A DNA stretch of 64,000 nucleotides from Lachnospiraceae bacterium (GTDB lineage: Bacteria; Bacillota; Clostridia; Lachnospirales; Lachnospiraceae): positions 124,001 to 188,000 of the forward strand of contig JAFZLD010000010.1 in assembly GCA_017553505.1 (NCBI GenBank), given 5' to 3'. The translations under genes were made by a program, and so were the position numbers. Positions 15,428 to 22,671 of this stretch are shown here, one piece after another (position 1 is the stretch's first letter; each line of letters opens with the position of its first letter). Below the pieces are notes generated by a model. It searched no databases and had not been told where the DNA came from. It was given only the letters and a program-made list of their open reading frames with translations.

Positions 15428-16309
15428 ATGGATAAAAATAAGAAGAAAATCAGAATAGCGGATTTACATACACATACAACTGCCTCAAGCGGCAACTTAA
15501 CTCCCGGCGAACTCGTTAAGCTTGCGAAGAAAAACGGATTATACGCTTTGGCAATTACCGACAACGATACGCTTAAGGGAATCAAGGAACTCATGGACGC
15601 GGGTGAGGATTTCGGAATCGAGTTAATCCCCGGTGTGGAGATGTCAGTTTCATCCGACCCCGATATGCAAATCCTCGGATTGTTCGTAGACCCGAACAAT
15701 GAAGAACTTAACAGAATCCTCGACAACACACAGGATCAAAAGCAGAGGTTCCTCGCAAGAGCGATTAAGCAGCTTGAGAAGCACGAAGTAAGAGTCGACA
15801 TGGCAGAGATTATAAAAAGAAAGATTTCTTCCATAAATGAATTGATCGACTACCTTACCGAGATAAAAGTATTCGCAACGGCAAGCGAAGGAAGAGCATT
15901 CTTCGGAAGACTCTACTTCGAATGGAAATGCGAACTGCCGAGTCCCCAGAAGTGCTTCGAGACAATCCACAGAGCAGACGGCCTCGCGATTCTTGCATAT
16001 CCCCTGGTACTCGGATTAAACGACGATGATCTTAAGAACCTTCTTTTGCAGCTTAAGAAAAAAGGACTCGACGGAATCGAAGTCAACCATCCGGGACATT
16101 CGGAAGAATACAAAGAAATGCTTGTGGGATACGCCAAAGAGCTTGACCTCCTCGTAAGCGGAGGAAGCGACTTCGGAAGAAAGCCTTACATAGACGAGCT
16201 TCCCGTAGCGGATATCAAAACCGGAGTTGCATACGAACTGGTTGAAGAAATGAAGAGACAAATAGCCGGTTACAAAAACGACATGGATGCAATGAGAACG
16301 TTTGATTAG
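15428..16309 (+). CDS. PHP-domain phosphoesterase
   Basis: This 293-residue protein of the PHP superfamily belongs to the TrpH/YciV-like group. The N-terminal DLHTHTTASSG gives the first metal-binding His pair. It is followed by LAITDNDTL, GIELIPGVEMS, a C-terminal GIEVNHPGHSEE and VSGGSDFG, together a full PHP metal centre. Relatives act on nucleotides or RNA 5' ends, and the substrate here is unknown. The frame is open back to 15269, but GGAAGGAG sits nine bases before the ATG at 15428 and the PHP fold starts right there, so the short start is chosen. It is transcribed from operator copy 4, divergent from regulator 2, and lies directly upstream of the biosynthetic operon. It may act on a signalling or precursor molecule. 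Confidence 0.85.
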   Translation: MDKNKKKIRIADLHTHTTASSGNLTPGELVKLAKKNGLYALAITDNDTLKGIKELMDAGEDFGIELIPGVEMSVSSDPDMQILGLFVDPNNEELNRILDNTQDQKQRFLARAIKQLEKHEVRVDMAEIIKRKISSINELIDYLTEIKVFATASEGRAFFGRLYFEWKCELPSPQKCFETIHRADGLAILAYPLVLGLNDDDLKNLLLQLKKKGLDGIEVNHPGHSEEYKEMLVGYAKELDLLVSGGSDFGRKPYIDELPVADIKTGVAYELVEEMKRQIAGYKNDMDAMRTFD

Positions 16310-16324
16310 AATACATAGTATTTA

Positions 16325-16350
16325 GGGGCTTGCAGCCATAAGCGAGCCCC
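16325..16350 (+). terminator. Hairpin after the PHP gene, weak terminator
   Basis: GGGGCTTGC pairs with GCGAGCCCC (one G-T pair) over an eight-base loop. It is followed by GACCTCCC rather than a T run, so termination may be incomplete and read-through into the biosynthetic operon is possible. Confidence 0.45.
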
Positions 16351-16374
16351 GACCTCCCTCCTTAAAGAACTTGA

Positions 16375-16441
16375 GGTAAATGGAAAAAATGTTTCCACTT
16401 AGTGGGGTTAAGAAAGGGAGCACAAAATTTTAACATATAAG
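16375..16441 (+). promoter_or_regulatory. Operator copy 5 and promoter of the polyketide/NRPS operon
   Basis: TAAATGGAAA-N5-TTTCCACTTA spans 16377-16401. GGGGTT follows at 16404-16409 in the same register as in the other copies. TATAAG at 16436 starts exactly 44 bases after TTTCCA and is the likely -10. No -35 box is visible. Unlike copies 2 and 4, the minus side has no -10-like hexamer at 44 bases, which fits a one-way promoter. This site ties the biosynthetic genes to the two peptide-regulator modules. Confidence 0.8.
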
Positions 16442-16503
16442 TATAAAGCAGATCTGTAAAAACAAATACAAAGAAACAACAAAAATAAAAAGAGGAAATG
16501 GCT

Positions 16504-18132
16504 ATGAGCGAAGAATTCAGAATATGCGGAAAATGCAAAGCAGAGATTGCAAACTCCGTACTCGAGAAAAACGGCTCGATCTGTCCCGAGTGCGGTAACT
16601 ACTTAAGCCTGGATGCATTCAAAAGAATAGAGATGATTGCCGATGAAGATTCCTTTAAGAGATGGAGCAACGATGAGAACTTCTCAAATCCTTTGAATGA
16701 CGAGTTATACGAGCAGGTTTTCAACAAAGCAAGAAATAAGCATTCATTAAACGATGCAATCATTGACGGCGAAATCACCATCGGAGGAGTGAGAACGGCA
16801 ATCGGCGTCATGGACACAAGATTTATGATGGCCAGCATGGGACACATCGTGGGAGAAAGGGTAACAAGAATATTTGAGACAGCTACCAGAAAGAAACTCC
16901 CGGTTATCCTCTTCTGTTGCTCGGGTGGAGCAAGAATGCAGGAAGGCATGATAGCCCTCATGCAGATGGAGAAGACGGCAGCGGCGGTTAAACGCCACAG
17001 CGACGCAGGACTTCTTTACATCTCGGTACTTACCAATCCCACCATGGGAGGCGTAACCGCAAGCTTTGCGACACTTGCAGACGTAATACTTGCTGAGAAA
17101 GGCGCGATGATCGGATTTGCCGGAGCAAGAGTAATTGAACAGAACACCGGCAAGAAGCTTCCTTCGGGATTCCAGACAGCGCAGTTCCAGAGAGATCACG
17201 GCTTCGTGGATATGGTGGTCGACAGATACGACATGAAGGAGACACTTAACAGAATCATCAAGCTCCATCAGAAGCCTCACAAGATTTATTACATGGTCCA
17301 GGGAAGAATCATTACCGAAGACGACATCAGAGTTAAGAAATACGTCGAAAGAACACCCTGGGAAAGAGTTCAGATAGCAAGATCCATCAACAGACCCACC
17401 AGCATGGATTACATCAACAATCTGTTCTCTGAATTTATAGAACTCAGCGGAGACAGAGCAGGTAGCGACGATCACGCGGTAATCGGCGGACTTGCTTCGA
17501 TAAACGGATTTCCGGTGACGGTCATAGGTCATCAAAAAGGCAAAGAATCAATGGAAGATGCAACCTACCGAAACTGGGGAATGCCTTCACCGCAGGGATA
17601 CAGAAAGGCTATGAGACTTGCAAAGCAGGCAGAAAAGTTCAAACGCCCAATTATATTCTTTATTGATACAATCGGGGCCGCCTGTGGGCAGGAAGCCGAA
17701 GAAGACGGGCAGGGAACGGCAATCGCCGAGCTCCTTATGGAGATGAGTACATTAAAGACTCCCACCCTCTCAATTGTAATCGGTGAAGGCGGAAGCGGCG
17801 GCGCACTTGCTTTAGGTATTGCCAACGAGGTCTGGATGCTTGAAAACTCGGTTTACTCAGTAATTACTCCCGAAAGTTACGCAAGCATTCTTTGGAAGGA
17901 CAACTCCAAGTTCGAGCAGGCAGCCAACCAGATGAAGCTTGAGGCGAGAGACTTGTTTAACTTAAAGGTCATCGACAAGATCATCTACGAAGATGAACCT
18001 GTAACCAAAAGCAACATGGCAACCATTTGCGCAGAACTTAAATACGAAATAATGGGATTTTTGAATAAATACCGCAAGAAGAACGTAAACACAGTAGTTA
18101 AAGAGCGATATCAGAAGTTCAGGCAGTACTGA
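16504..18132 (+). CDS. Fused acetyl-CoA carboxylase carboxyltransferase (AccD-AccA)
   Basis: This 542-residue protein joins the beta and alpha carboxyltransferase subunits, which are usually separate. Residues 1-265 are AccD-like, with the zinc ribbon Cys8, Cys11, Cys27, Cys30 and the oxyanion stretch LFCCSGGARMQEGM. Residues 270-542 are AccA-like (GGLASINGFPVTVIGHQKG, FIDTIGAACGQEAEEDGQG, IGEGGSGGALALGIANEVWM). It should transfer CO2 from carboxybiotin to acetyl-CoA, giving malonyl-CoA for the operon's own synthase. Biotin carboxylase and biotin carrier genes are not in the cluster and must come from elsewhere. The start at 16504 is preferred over 16498 because AGAGGAAA then has proper spacing. 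It is the first gene after operator copy 5. Confidence 0.92.
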   Translation: MSEEFRICGKCKAEIANSVLEKNGSICPECGNYLSLDAFKRIEMIADEDSFKRWSNDENFSNPLNDELYEQVFNKARNKHSLNDAIIDGEITIGGVRTAIGVMDTRFMMASMGHIVGERVTRIFETATRKKLPVILFCCSGGARMQEGMIALMQMEKTAAAVKRHSDAGLLYISVLTNPTMGGVTASFATLADVILAEKGAMIGFAGARVIEQNTGKKLPSGFQTAQFQRDHGFVDMVVDRYDMKETLNRIIKLHQKPHKIYYMVQGRIITEDDIRVKKYVERTPWERVQIARSINRPTSMDYINNLFSEFIELSGDRAGSDDHAVIGGLASINGFPVTVIGHQKGKESMEDATYRNWGMPSPQGYRKAMRLAKQAEKFKRPIIFFIDTIGAACGQEAEEDGQGTAIAELLMEMSTLKTPTLSIVIGEGGSGGALALGIANEVWMLENSVYSVITPESYASILWKDNSKFEQAANQMKLEARDLFNLKVIDKIIYEDEPVTKSNMATICAELKYEIMGFLNKYRKKNVNTVVKERYQKFRQY

Positions 18133-18136
18133 GCTG

Positions 18137-18198
18137 GAATAAGTCCAAGGGACTTATTCGAAAGCGACCGATAATAAAGCGCTTTGGCGGTTTATTAT
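18137..18198 (+). other. Two back-to-back hairpins between accDA and the PPTase gene
   Basis: GAATAAGTCC/GGACTTATTC (18137-18159, three-base loop) is a perfect ten-base stem without a T run. Then ATAATAAA/TTTATTAT (18171-18198) encloses an inner CGC-TTTG-GCG. They may process or stabilise the mRNA or lower downstream expression. Confidence 0.6.
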
Positions 18199-18237
18199 AA
18201 ACAGGCTTCCAGACTTATGAAACTAAAGGCTCACCGG

Positions 18238-18915
18238 GTGAATATCTTGAACATAAAGTATTTGAATATTAAAGAAATGGACAGTATTACATACGAGTTG
18301 CTGAAAAGTGAGGCATCAAAAGAAAGGAGAGAAAAAGCCTCTAGATACGTGCATATCGAAGACGCATATCGATGTATCTGTGCCGAACAGTTGATCAGAG
18401 TATGTTACGAAGAATTCACCCGGGAGGGCTTGGTACCAAAGATTTTATACGAAAGGTATGGAAAACCTTATTTGGAGAATACGGATTGCTTCCATTTCAA
18501 CATATCACATTCCGGAGAATGGGTGGTTATAGCGTACGGAGATAAGAAAGTAGGAATTGATGTGGAAAAAGTAAGCGATGAAATGGAGGAAATCGCACCT
18601 GTTTTTTTGACCAAAGAAGAATTTAGGAAGATAGAAAATCTTGAAGCGGTCAGAAAGAACGCGCGACTGACCAAGCTTTGGACGTTAAAAGAAAGCTACT
18701 TAAAGTACAGAGGTACGGGGTTATACACGGCAATGAAAGCTTTCGGCGTCATGGATGACTTGGAGCAGTCGCAGGAACTGGGTGTGGTATTTCATACCGA
18801 AAAACTTCCCGGAAATTATTACTTATCGGTTTGCTCGGAAGATGAGCACATAGATATGCAGGAGGTAAGGCTTAAGGATCTTACAGGAAGCATCTTACAG
18901 AAGAGAGGGGCATGA
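18238..18915 (+). CDS. 4'-phosphopantetheinyl transferase, Sfp type
   Basis: About 225 residues with all Sfp-type motifs: a KPYLENTDCFHFNISHSG stretch, VGIDVEKV (Mg2+ and CoA binding), and LWTLKESYLKYRGTGL carrying the Trp and the Lys-Glu pair. It should move phosphopantetheine from CoA onto the conserved Ser of the ACP and NRPS carrier domains in this operon. The start is uncertain. GTG at 18238 has AAAGG upstream and gives the usual family N-terminus (NILNIKYLNIKEMD), whereas the frame can extend back to 18184 over the hairpin region. It sits between the carboxylase and the glycosyltransferase, and a shorter second PPTase-like protein is encoded at 20913. Confidence 0.9.
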   Translation: MNILNIKYLNIKEMDSITYELLKSEASKERREKASRYVHIEDAYRCICAEQLIRVCYEEFTREGLVPKILYERYGKPYLENTDCFHFNISHSGEWVVIAYGDKKVGIDVEKVSDEMEEIAPVFLTKEEFRKIENLEAVRKNARLTKLWTLKESYLKYRGTGLYTAMKAFGVMDDLEQSQELGVVFHTEKLPGNYYLSVCSEDEHIDMQEVRLKDLTGSILQKRGA

Positions 18916-18916
18916 A

Positions 18917-20185
18917 GTGAAGACGATTATAGTGGCATCTGCGCTTTATAACTGGGGCGAGACTCACAGGATGGTCGGTATAGGCGAAGAGCTTGAGAAA
19001 AGAGGATACAAGGTCGTATACCTCGGAGAAGGTAAATACGATTTCATGGTGGACGAAGCAAAGTTTGAACGAGCCAAGGTCCCGGGAGACGAAGAGTGGT
19101 TCACTCCCGAGCGCATCGAAAAGATGATGGACATGGACACCTACGTTAACAACTACGCTACCGCCGAGGAAATCAACCGAACCGTCAGCGCAGAAGTAGA
19201 AGTAATGAAGAAGTACAACCCCGTTATGGTGGTTACGGGCTACAGAACAACACTAAGTATATCCGCAAGGATACTTAAAGTCCCTCTGGTGTGGGTACTT
19301 TCCTCGGTAGTATCCAAGAACTTCTTTTTACGTAAGATAGATTCCTTACCTGAGAACAGCATATTAAACCGATATTTCGATAAAAACAAGATGAACCAAA
19401 ACAAAGAGGTCATGCTTGATTTCGTTAAAAAGATGTTTTCGATTTACAACGAATCATCGGCCGAATGGAACAAGGTCAACGAAATGTACGGACTTAAGAA
19501 ATTCGAAAGCGACCTGGACATTTTCGAAGGCGAATTAAACATAGCTTCCGACCCGCCGGAATTCGGCGAGAAGGGTGACGGATACAAGTACTGCGGACCG
19601 ATTTTCCATAAGAAAAAGATAGAGATGCCGGAAGTTACGGCAGATATGGATGAGAAGCCAAAGAAAAAAATCTTTATCGTTATGGGATCCTCGGGAACAA
19701 GCGAAGATTTCGAAAGAGTATTAAAAGCTCTTAAAGATCTTGACTATGAGTACTACATATCCACCACCAGGATGACAGACGACGAGAAAAAGAAATATCC
19801 CGACAACTTCCACTTTGCGGACGCCTATCCGGTATACGAGATGGCAGGCAAAGTTGACGCATGTATCACACACGGAGGCCAAGGCACCATCTACTCGGTA
19901 ATAGCGGCAGGTAAGCCCTTCGTGGGAATCCCGCTTTTCATGGAGCAGCAGTACAACTTAGAGACAATGCAAAAGAAACACTACGGCGTACTGATTCCCA
20001 AAGAGAAGGTTTCAACCGAGAGTATCAAAGAGGCGCTTGAAAAAGCCTGGAGCGACCCGGAATTTATCGAAGGCGCGAAGGCAGGCGGAGAAATCGTCAG
20101 GAAGTATTTAATCGACCCGGCATATTCGGCAGAAAGCAAGGCAGCAGACATTATTAAGGAATACCTGGATGAAAAAACTGATTGA
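18917..20185 (+). CDS. UDP-glycosyltransferase-like (GT-B, MGT family)
   Basis: This 422-residue GT-B enzyme has an N-terminal acceptor domain starting TIIVASALYNWGETHRM and a C-terminal nucleotide-sugar domain with ACITHGGQGTIYSVIAAGKP and GIPLFMEQQYN, the antibiotic-macrolide glycosyltransferase signature. It has no signal peptide or membrane segment, so it should act in the cytoplasm on the lipid or peptide intermediate or final product. The GTG start lies one base after the PPTase stop with GAGGGG in front. Its 3' end overlaps the next gene by 17 bases. Polyene clusters often carry a glycosyltransferase, and the sugar and acceptor here are unknown. A related enzyme is encoded in cluster 2 at 54157. 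Confidence 0.85.
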   Translation: MKTIIVASALYNWGETHRMVGIGEELEKRGYKVVYLGEGKYDFMVDEAKFERAKVPGDEEWFTPERIEKMMDMDTYVNNYATAEEINRTVSAEVEVMKKYNPVMVVTGYRTTLSISARILKVPLVWVLSSVVSKNFFLRKIDSLPENSILNRYFDKNKMNQNKEVMLDFVKKMFSIYNESSAEWNKVNEMYGLKKFESDLDIFEGELNIASDPPEFGEKGDGYKYCGPIFHKKKIEMPEVTADMDEKPKKKIFIVMGSSGTSEDFERVLKALKDLDYEYYISTTRMTDDEKKKYPDNFHFADAYPVYEMAGKVDACITHGGQGTIYSVIAAGKPFVGIPLFMEQQYNLETMQKKHYGVLIPKEKVSTESIKEALEKAWSDPEFIEGAKAGGEIVRKYLIDPAYSAESKAADIIKEYLDEKTD

Positions 20186-20591
20186 GAATGTAGAACTTTT
20201 CTTTTGCGACTTTGACCGAATGTCGTTGTTTAAACCCGGACGGGCTATGAGATATTTCGAAAAGGCCAGATTTGAAGTGGCCGATGCGTTAAACATATAT
20301 GAATTCTATGACCCCGAGGACGAAGTTCAGTTCCTCGTGGCCAAGATCAAATGTGAGAACAAAATACCCATAAGCTTAGATGACAGAAACGTCAGTATCG
20401 AGACGGAGATAGAAACTCCGGATGTGGGAAAGATAGTTTTTAACCAAGCGATAGTTCAGGACGGGGTAAGCAAGTTAAGTGCAAGATTCGACATTGCGGT
20501 GTGCTCAAAAAAGAAAGGCGTGCAGTACCGCTTCAACCCCGAACTTGTGGAAAGAATACGTAACTACAACATGGAAAGGAAGACGGTATAG
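20169..20591 (+). CDS. Hotdog-fold thioesterase-like protein A
   Basis: This 140-residue protein looks like the YbgC/4HBT branch of hotdog enzymes: an N-terminal FFCDFDRMSLFKPGRAMRYFEKAR corresponds to the substrate-binding helix region, and strands such as VSIETEIETPDVGKIVF follow. The catalytic Asp-x-x-Gly-x-Val pattern of classical members is altered (FDRMSLFKPG), so activity is uncertain. The gene overlaps the glycosyltransferase by 17 bases and is followed six bases later by a second hotdog gene. Both may release acyl chains from the ACP, or form a heteromer. The family call rests on pattern only. Confidence 0.6.
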   Translation: MKKLIENVELFFCDFDRMSLFKPGRAMRYFEKARFEVADALNIYEFYDPEDEVQFLVAKIKCENKIPISLDDRNVSIETEIETPDVGKIVFNQAIVQDGVSKLSARFDIAVCSKKKGVQYRFNPELVERIRNYNMERKTV

Positions 20592-20596
20592 AAAAA

Positions 20597-20923
20597 ATGG
20601 TGACCAGTGAAGAAATAGTGAACATCGATGACATCGATCCTTACGGAATGGTGCATCACTCAATTTATTTTAGATTTTACGAGCACGGAATATTTAAGTA
20701 TCTGTGCAAGGAAAAGAATCGGGACAATGTGTCATTTGTTATCAGGGAAGCGGATATGAAGTACATCTCTTCTACATTCACAGGCAACTCCCTAAAGGTA
20801 ATTACGGAGTGCAAGGGAAGCAAGGATAACAGGTACACATTCAAACAATCGATAGAAAGAAATGACAAGACAGTCAACAGTGCAAAGATTGTGGTGGATT
20901 TAGTACCAAGTTATGGAACATGA
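20597..20923 (+). CDS. Hotdog-fold thioesterase-like protein B
   Basis: This 108-residue protein carries a better thioesterase signature than its neighbour: DIDPYGMVHHSIYFRFYEHG matches the YbgC-type D-x-x-G-x-V-x-H core, with Asp as the likely catalytic residue. It is somewhat short for the family (about 130), lacking part of the last strands. The ribosome site is weak. Its end overlaps the next gene by 11 bases, so translational coupling is expected. It could hydrolyse stalled or finished acyl-ACP, or hand the chain on. Confidence 0.65.
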   Translation: MVTSEEIVNIDDIDPYGMVHHSIYFRFYEHGIFKYLCKEKNRDNVSFVIREADMKYISSTFTGNSLKVITECKGSKDNRYTFKQSIERNDKTVNSAKIVVDLVPSYGT

Positions 20924-21404
20924 ATTTGACGCAAAAGTCCGGCTGGTCAGCGTAGATTACGGAGACGAAAAAGTACCCCGGTCGGAGAAGAGTAAGAGAA
21001 TCAGAGAAAAAATAGGACCGTTAACCGATATACGATACTCGATTTCACATACGGACAAGTATTCGGTGGCTGCGATATCAAGGGACCCGGAGGTCGGCGT
21101 TGATATCGAGCATAAGAATAAGCTTAGCGGAAGAAAAGACGCCATGGACATTCTTTTTCCGAAGGATTGCAAGATACGGGACGAAGTCAGGTGGTGTCTG
21201 CACGAAGCCATAGGAAAAATGGAAGGCGACGGATTACACACGTATTACCCCATAGTGTCGACTGAGGAGTGCGAAGACGAAACGCTCCTGGCGGGATACA
21301 AAAAGGGCGACACGATATGCGAAGCAAAAGTCAAGGTACGGGAAAGCGACAAATATATGTTGGTATGGGGATACAAAAATAAACAGGAAAGGAGAAAAAC
21401 ATGA
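20913..21404 (+). CDS. Short, divergent phosphopantetheinyl transferase-like protein
   Basis: This 163-residue protein keeps the PPTase core in order: IRYSISHTDKYSVAAIS, then VGVDIEHKNKLSGR, then VRWCLHEAIGKMEGDGL. The Asp and Glu of VGVDIE are present. The usual Trp-x-x-Lys-Glu is Trp-x-Leu-His-Glu, and the N-terminal third found in Sfp is reduced. It may be a minimal AcpS-like enzyme with narrow specificity or an inactive relative. It overlaps both neighbours (11 and 4 bases), so all are made together. Two PPTase-type genes within 3 kb suggest separate carrier targets, for example the free ACP and the NRPS domains. Confidence 0.65.
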   Translation: MEHEFDAKVRLVSVDYGDEKVPRSEKSKRIREKIGPLTDIRYSISHTDKYSVAAISRDPEVGVDIEHKNKLSGRKDAMDILFPKDCKIRDEVRWCLHEAIGKMEGDGLHTYYPIVSTEECEDETLLAGYKKGDTICEAKVKVRESDKYMLVWGYKNKQERRKT

Positions 21405-22330
21405 TTTCATGCGATGCATATTACATCTCGGAGCTGGTTCCGGAAGTTTCATATGATGACGCAATCTGCACCATCGGCTTATGCAACGGAGTGTTCTGCT
21501 TAAACTACGACGGCAACAACGTATACATGGTGAAGTCAAGATACGTATCGAGTCAGGAAGAATTGCTTGAGAAGCTGGGAATCACATACGAGAAGCTCAC
21601 AATAGACGACATTTTTAAACCCGGTGTCAATTTGGAGAAAGTACTTCTTTTTCTTCCAAAGATCCTTCTTGAAAACATCGACATGCTTCACAAGGATACC
21701 AAGCAGGTGGCAATTTCACTCTCGGCATTTAAGGCAAGCGTTAAGGATGAGGACACTTTGATACTTAAGGGAATGGAGCCCGACGAAACCGAGTACGAGA
21801 TGGAAGTCACCAAGGAGCAGCTTGAAAAACTTAAGAGCTTCGAGATGAAGCCGAGCGTAGACAGCGTTTTGATAGTAAGACTTCTCGGCAGCAACTTAAA
21901 TAAAGACAAAATCAGCGAGAACATTAAAGAAAGCATGGACAACTGCCTCGCCGATTACGACGAATACGATACGGGCGACCTTCTTTGGAACGGCGGAAAG
22001 TTCGGATACACGAAGGTTTTACATATCCTTAAGAACTTCAAATCTCTTGACGAGACCGCTCAGAAGATATTCTTAGGCACACTCGTATCGGGAAGCAACT
22101 TCCTCTACAGAAAAGAGTACTGGGAAGCACTGCAAAAGAAAGATTACCTCGACCCCAAAGAAGTCAACAACCTTCGCGTGGCCGGCGGCCTCTGGAGAAA
22201 GGTAATCAGATCCGTAGTTAACTTCGTATGTTTCCATCAGGAAATCAACTGCGAAGAACTTGAAAACGTAATAGAAAGAATAGCTTCGATTGAATCGGAA
22301 GTCTTTTCTTATATTAAAAACAACATTTAA
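21401..22330 (+). CDS. Unknown protein, possibly distant BtrH/DUF4872 type
   Basis: This 309-residue cytoplasmic protein has no confident family. The N-terminal half shows alternating strands (GVFCLNYDGNNVYMV, TKQVAISLSAFKASV, DTLILKGMEP). The C-terminal third is helical, with LWRKVIRSVVNFVCF followed by ELENVIERIASIESEVF. That last pattern resembles the tail of the BtrH-like protein at 55372 (EWNVISCLLIKAAY then ISGRIESVFAKE), so a distant acyltransferase relation is possible. No catalytic Cys-His pair can be placed. It starts four bases before the stop of the PPTase-like gene and stops 23 bases before the ACP gene, so it is firmly part of the operon and may work on the ACP-bound chain. Confidence 0.5.
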   Translation: MISCDAYYISELVPEVSYDDAICTIGLCNGVFCLNYDGNNVYMVKSRYVSSQEELLEKLGITYEKLTIDDIFKPGVNLEKVLLFLPKILLENIDMLHKDTKQVAISLSAFKASVKDEDTLILKGMEPDETEYEMEVTKEQLEKLKSFEMKPSVDSVLIVRLLGSNLNKDKISENIKESMDNCLADYDEYDTGDLLWNGGKFGYTKVLHILKNFKSLDETAQKIFLGTLVSGSNFLYRKEYWEALQKKDYLDPKEVNNLRVAGGLWRKVIRSVVNFVCFHQEINCEELENVIERIASIESEVFSYIKNNI

Positions 22331-22353
22331 ACAAATTTTAGGAGGAAAACAAA

Positions 22354-22650
22354 ATGGAAAAAACACTTGAAAGGCAGATTCTTGAAATGATTATCGACAG
22401 ACTTGATCTTGAGGACGTAGACGTTGAGAACTTCGACTACGATCAGCAGATCTTCGCCACCGAAGATTGTGAAGGCCTCGGACTTGATTCCGTAGACTCA
22501 CTTGAAATCGTGGTAGGTCTTAAGAAGGACTTCGACGTAGTGGTAGACGAAGACGAAATGGATGCATTCAAGAGCATCAACACCCTTGCAGAGTACGTAA
22601 GACAGAAGCAGGCAGAGGGCAAGGAACTTGTAGGTGCAGGCGTAGAGTAA
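22354..22650 (+). CDS. Acyl carrier protein of the polyketide synthase
   Basis: This 98-residue acidic carrier has the phosphopantetheine motif GLGLDSVDSLEIVV with Ser46 as the attachment site. The LGLDSVDSLE form is typical of type II polyene and aryl-polyene ACPs rather than the housekeeping fatty-acid ACP. AGGAGG precedes the ATG with good spacing, predicting high translation. It lies just upstream of the KS pair, so it should hold the growing chain for the KS, KR, DH and transacylase of this operon and pass it to the NRPS or glycosyltransferase. Confidence 0.93.
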   Translation: MEKTLERQILEMIIDRLDLEDVDVENFDYDQQIFATEDCEGLGLDSVDSLEIVVGLKKDFDVVVDEDEMDAFKSINTLAEYVRQKQAEGKELVGAGVE

Positions 22651-22671
22651 TCGACCCGGGGGTAACAAAGA

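Noticed and set aside
16747-17535. Long minus-strand frame (262 codons)
   Set aside because: It lies fully inside the conserved accDA gene and its translation has no recognisable pattern.
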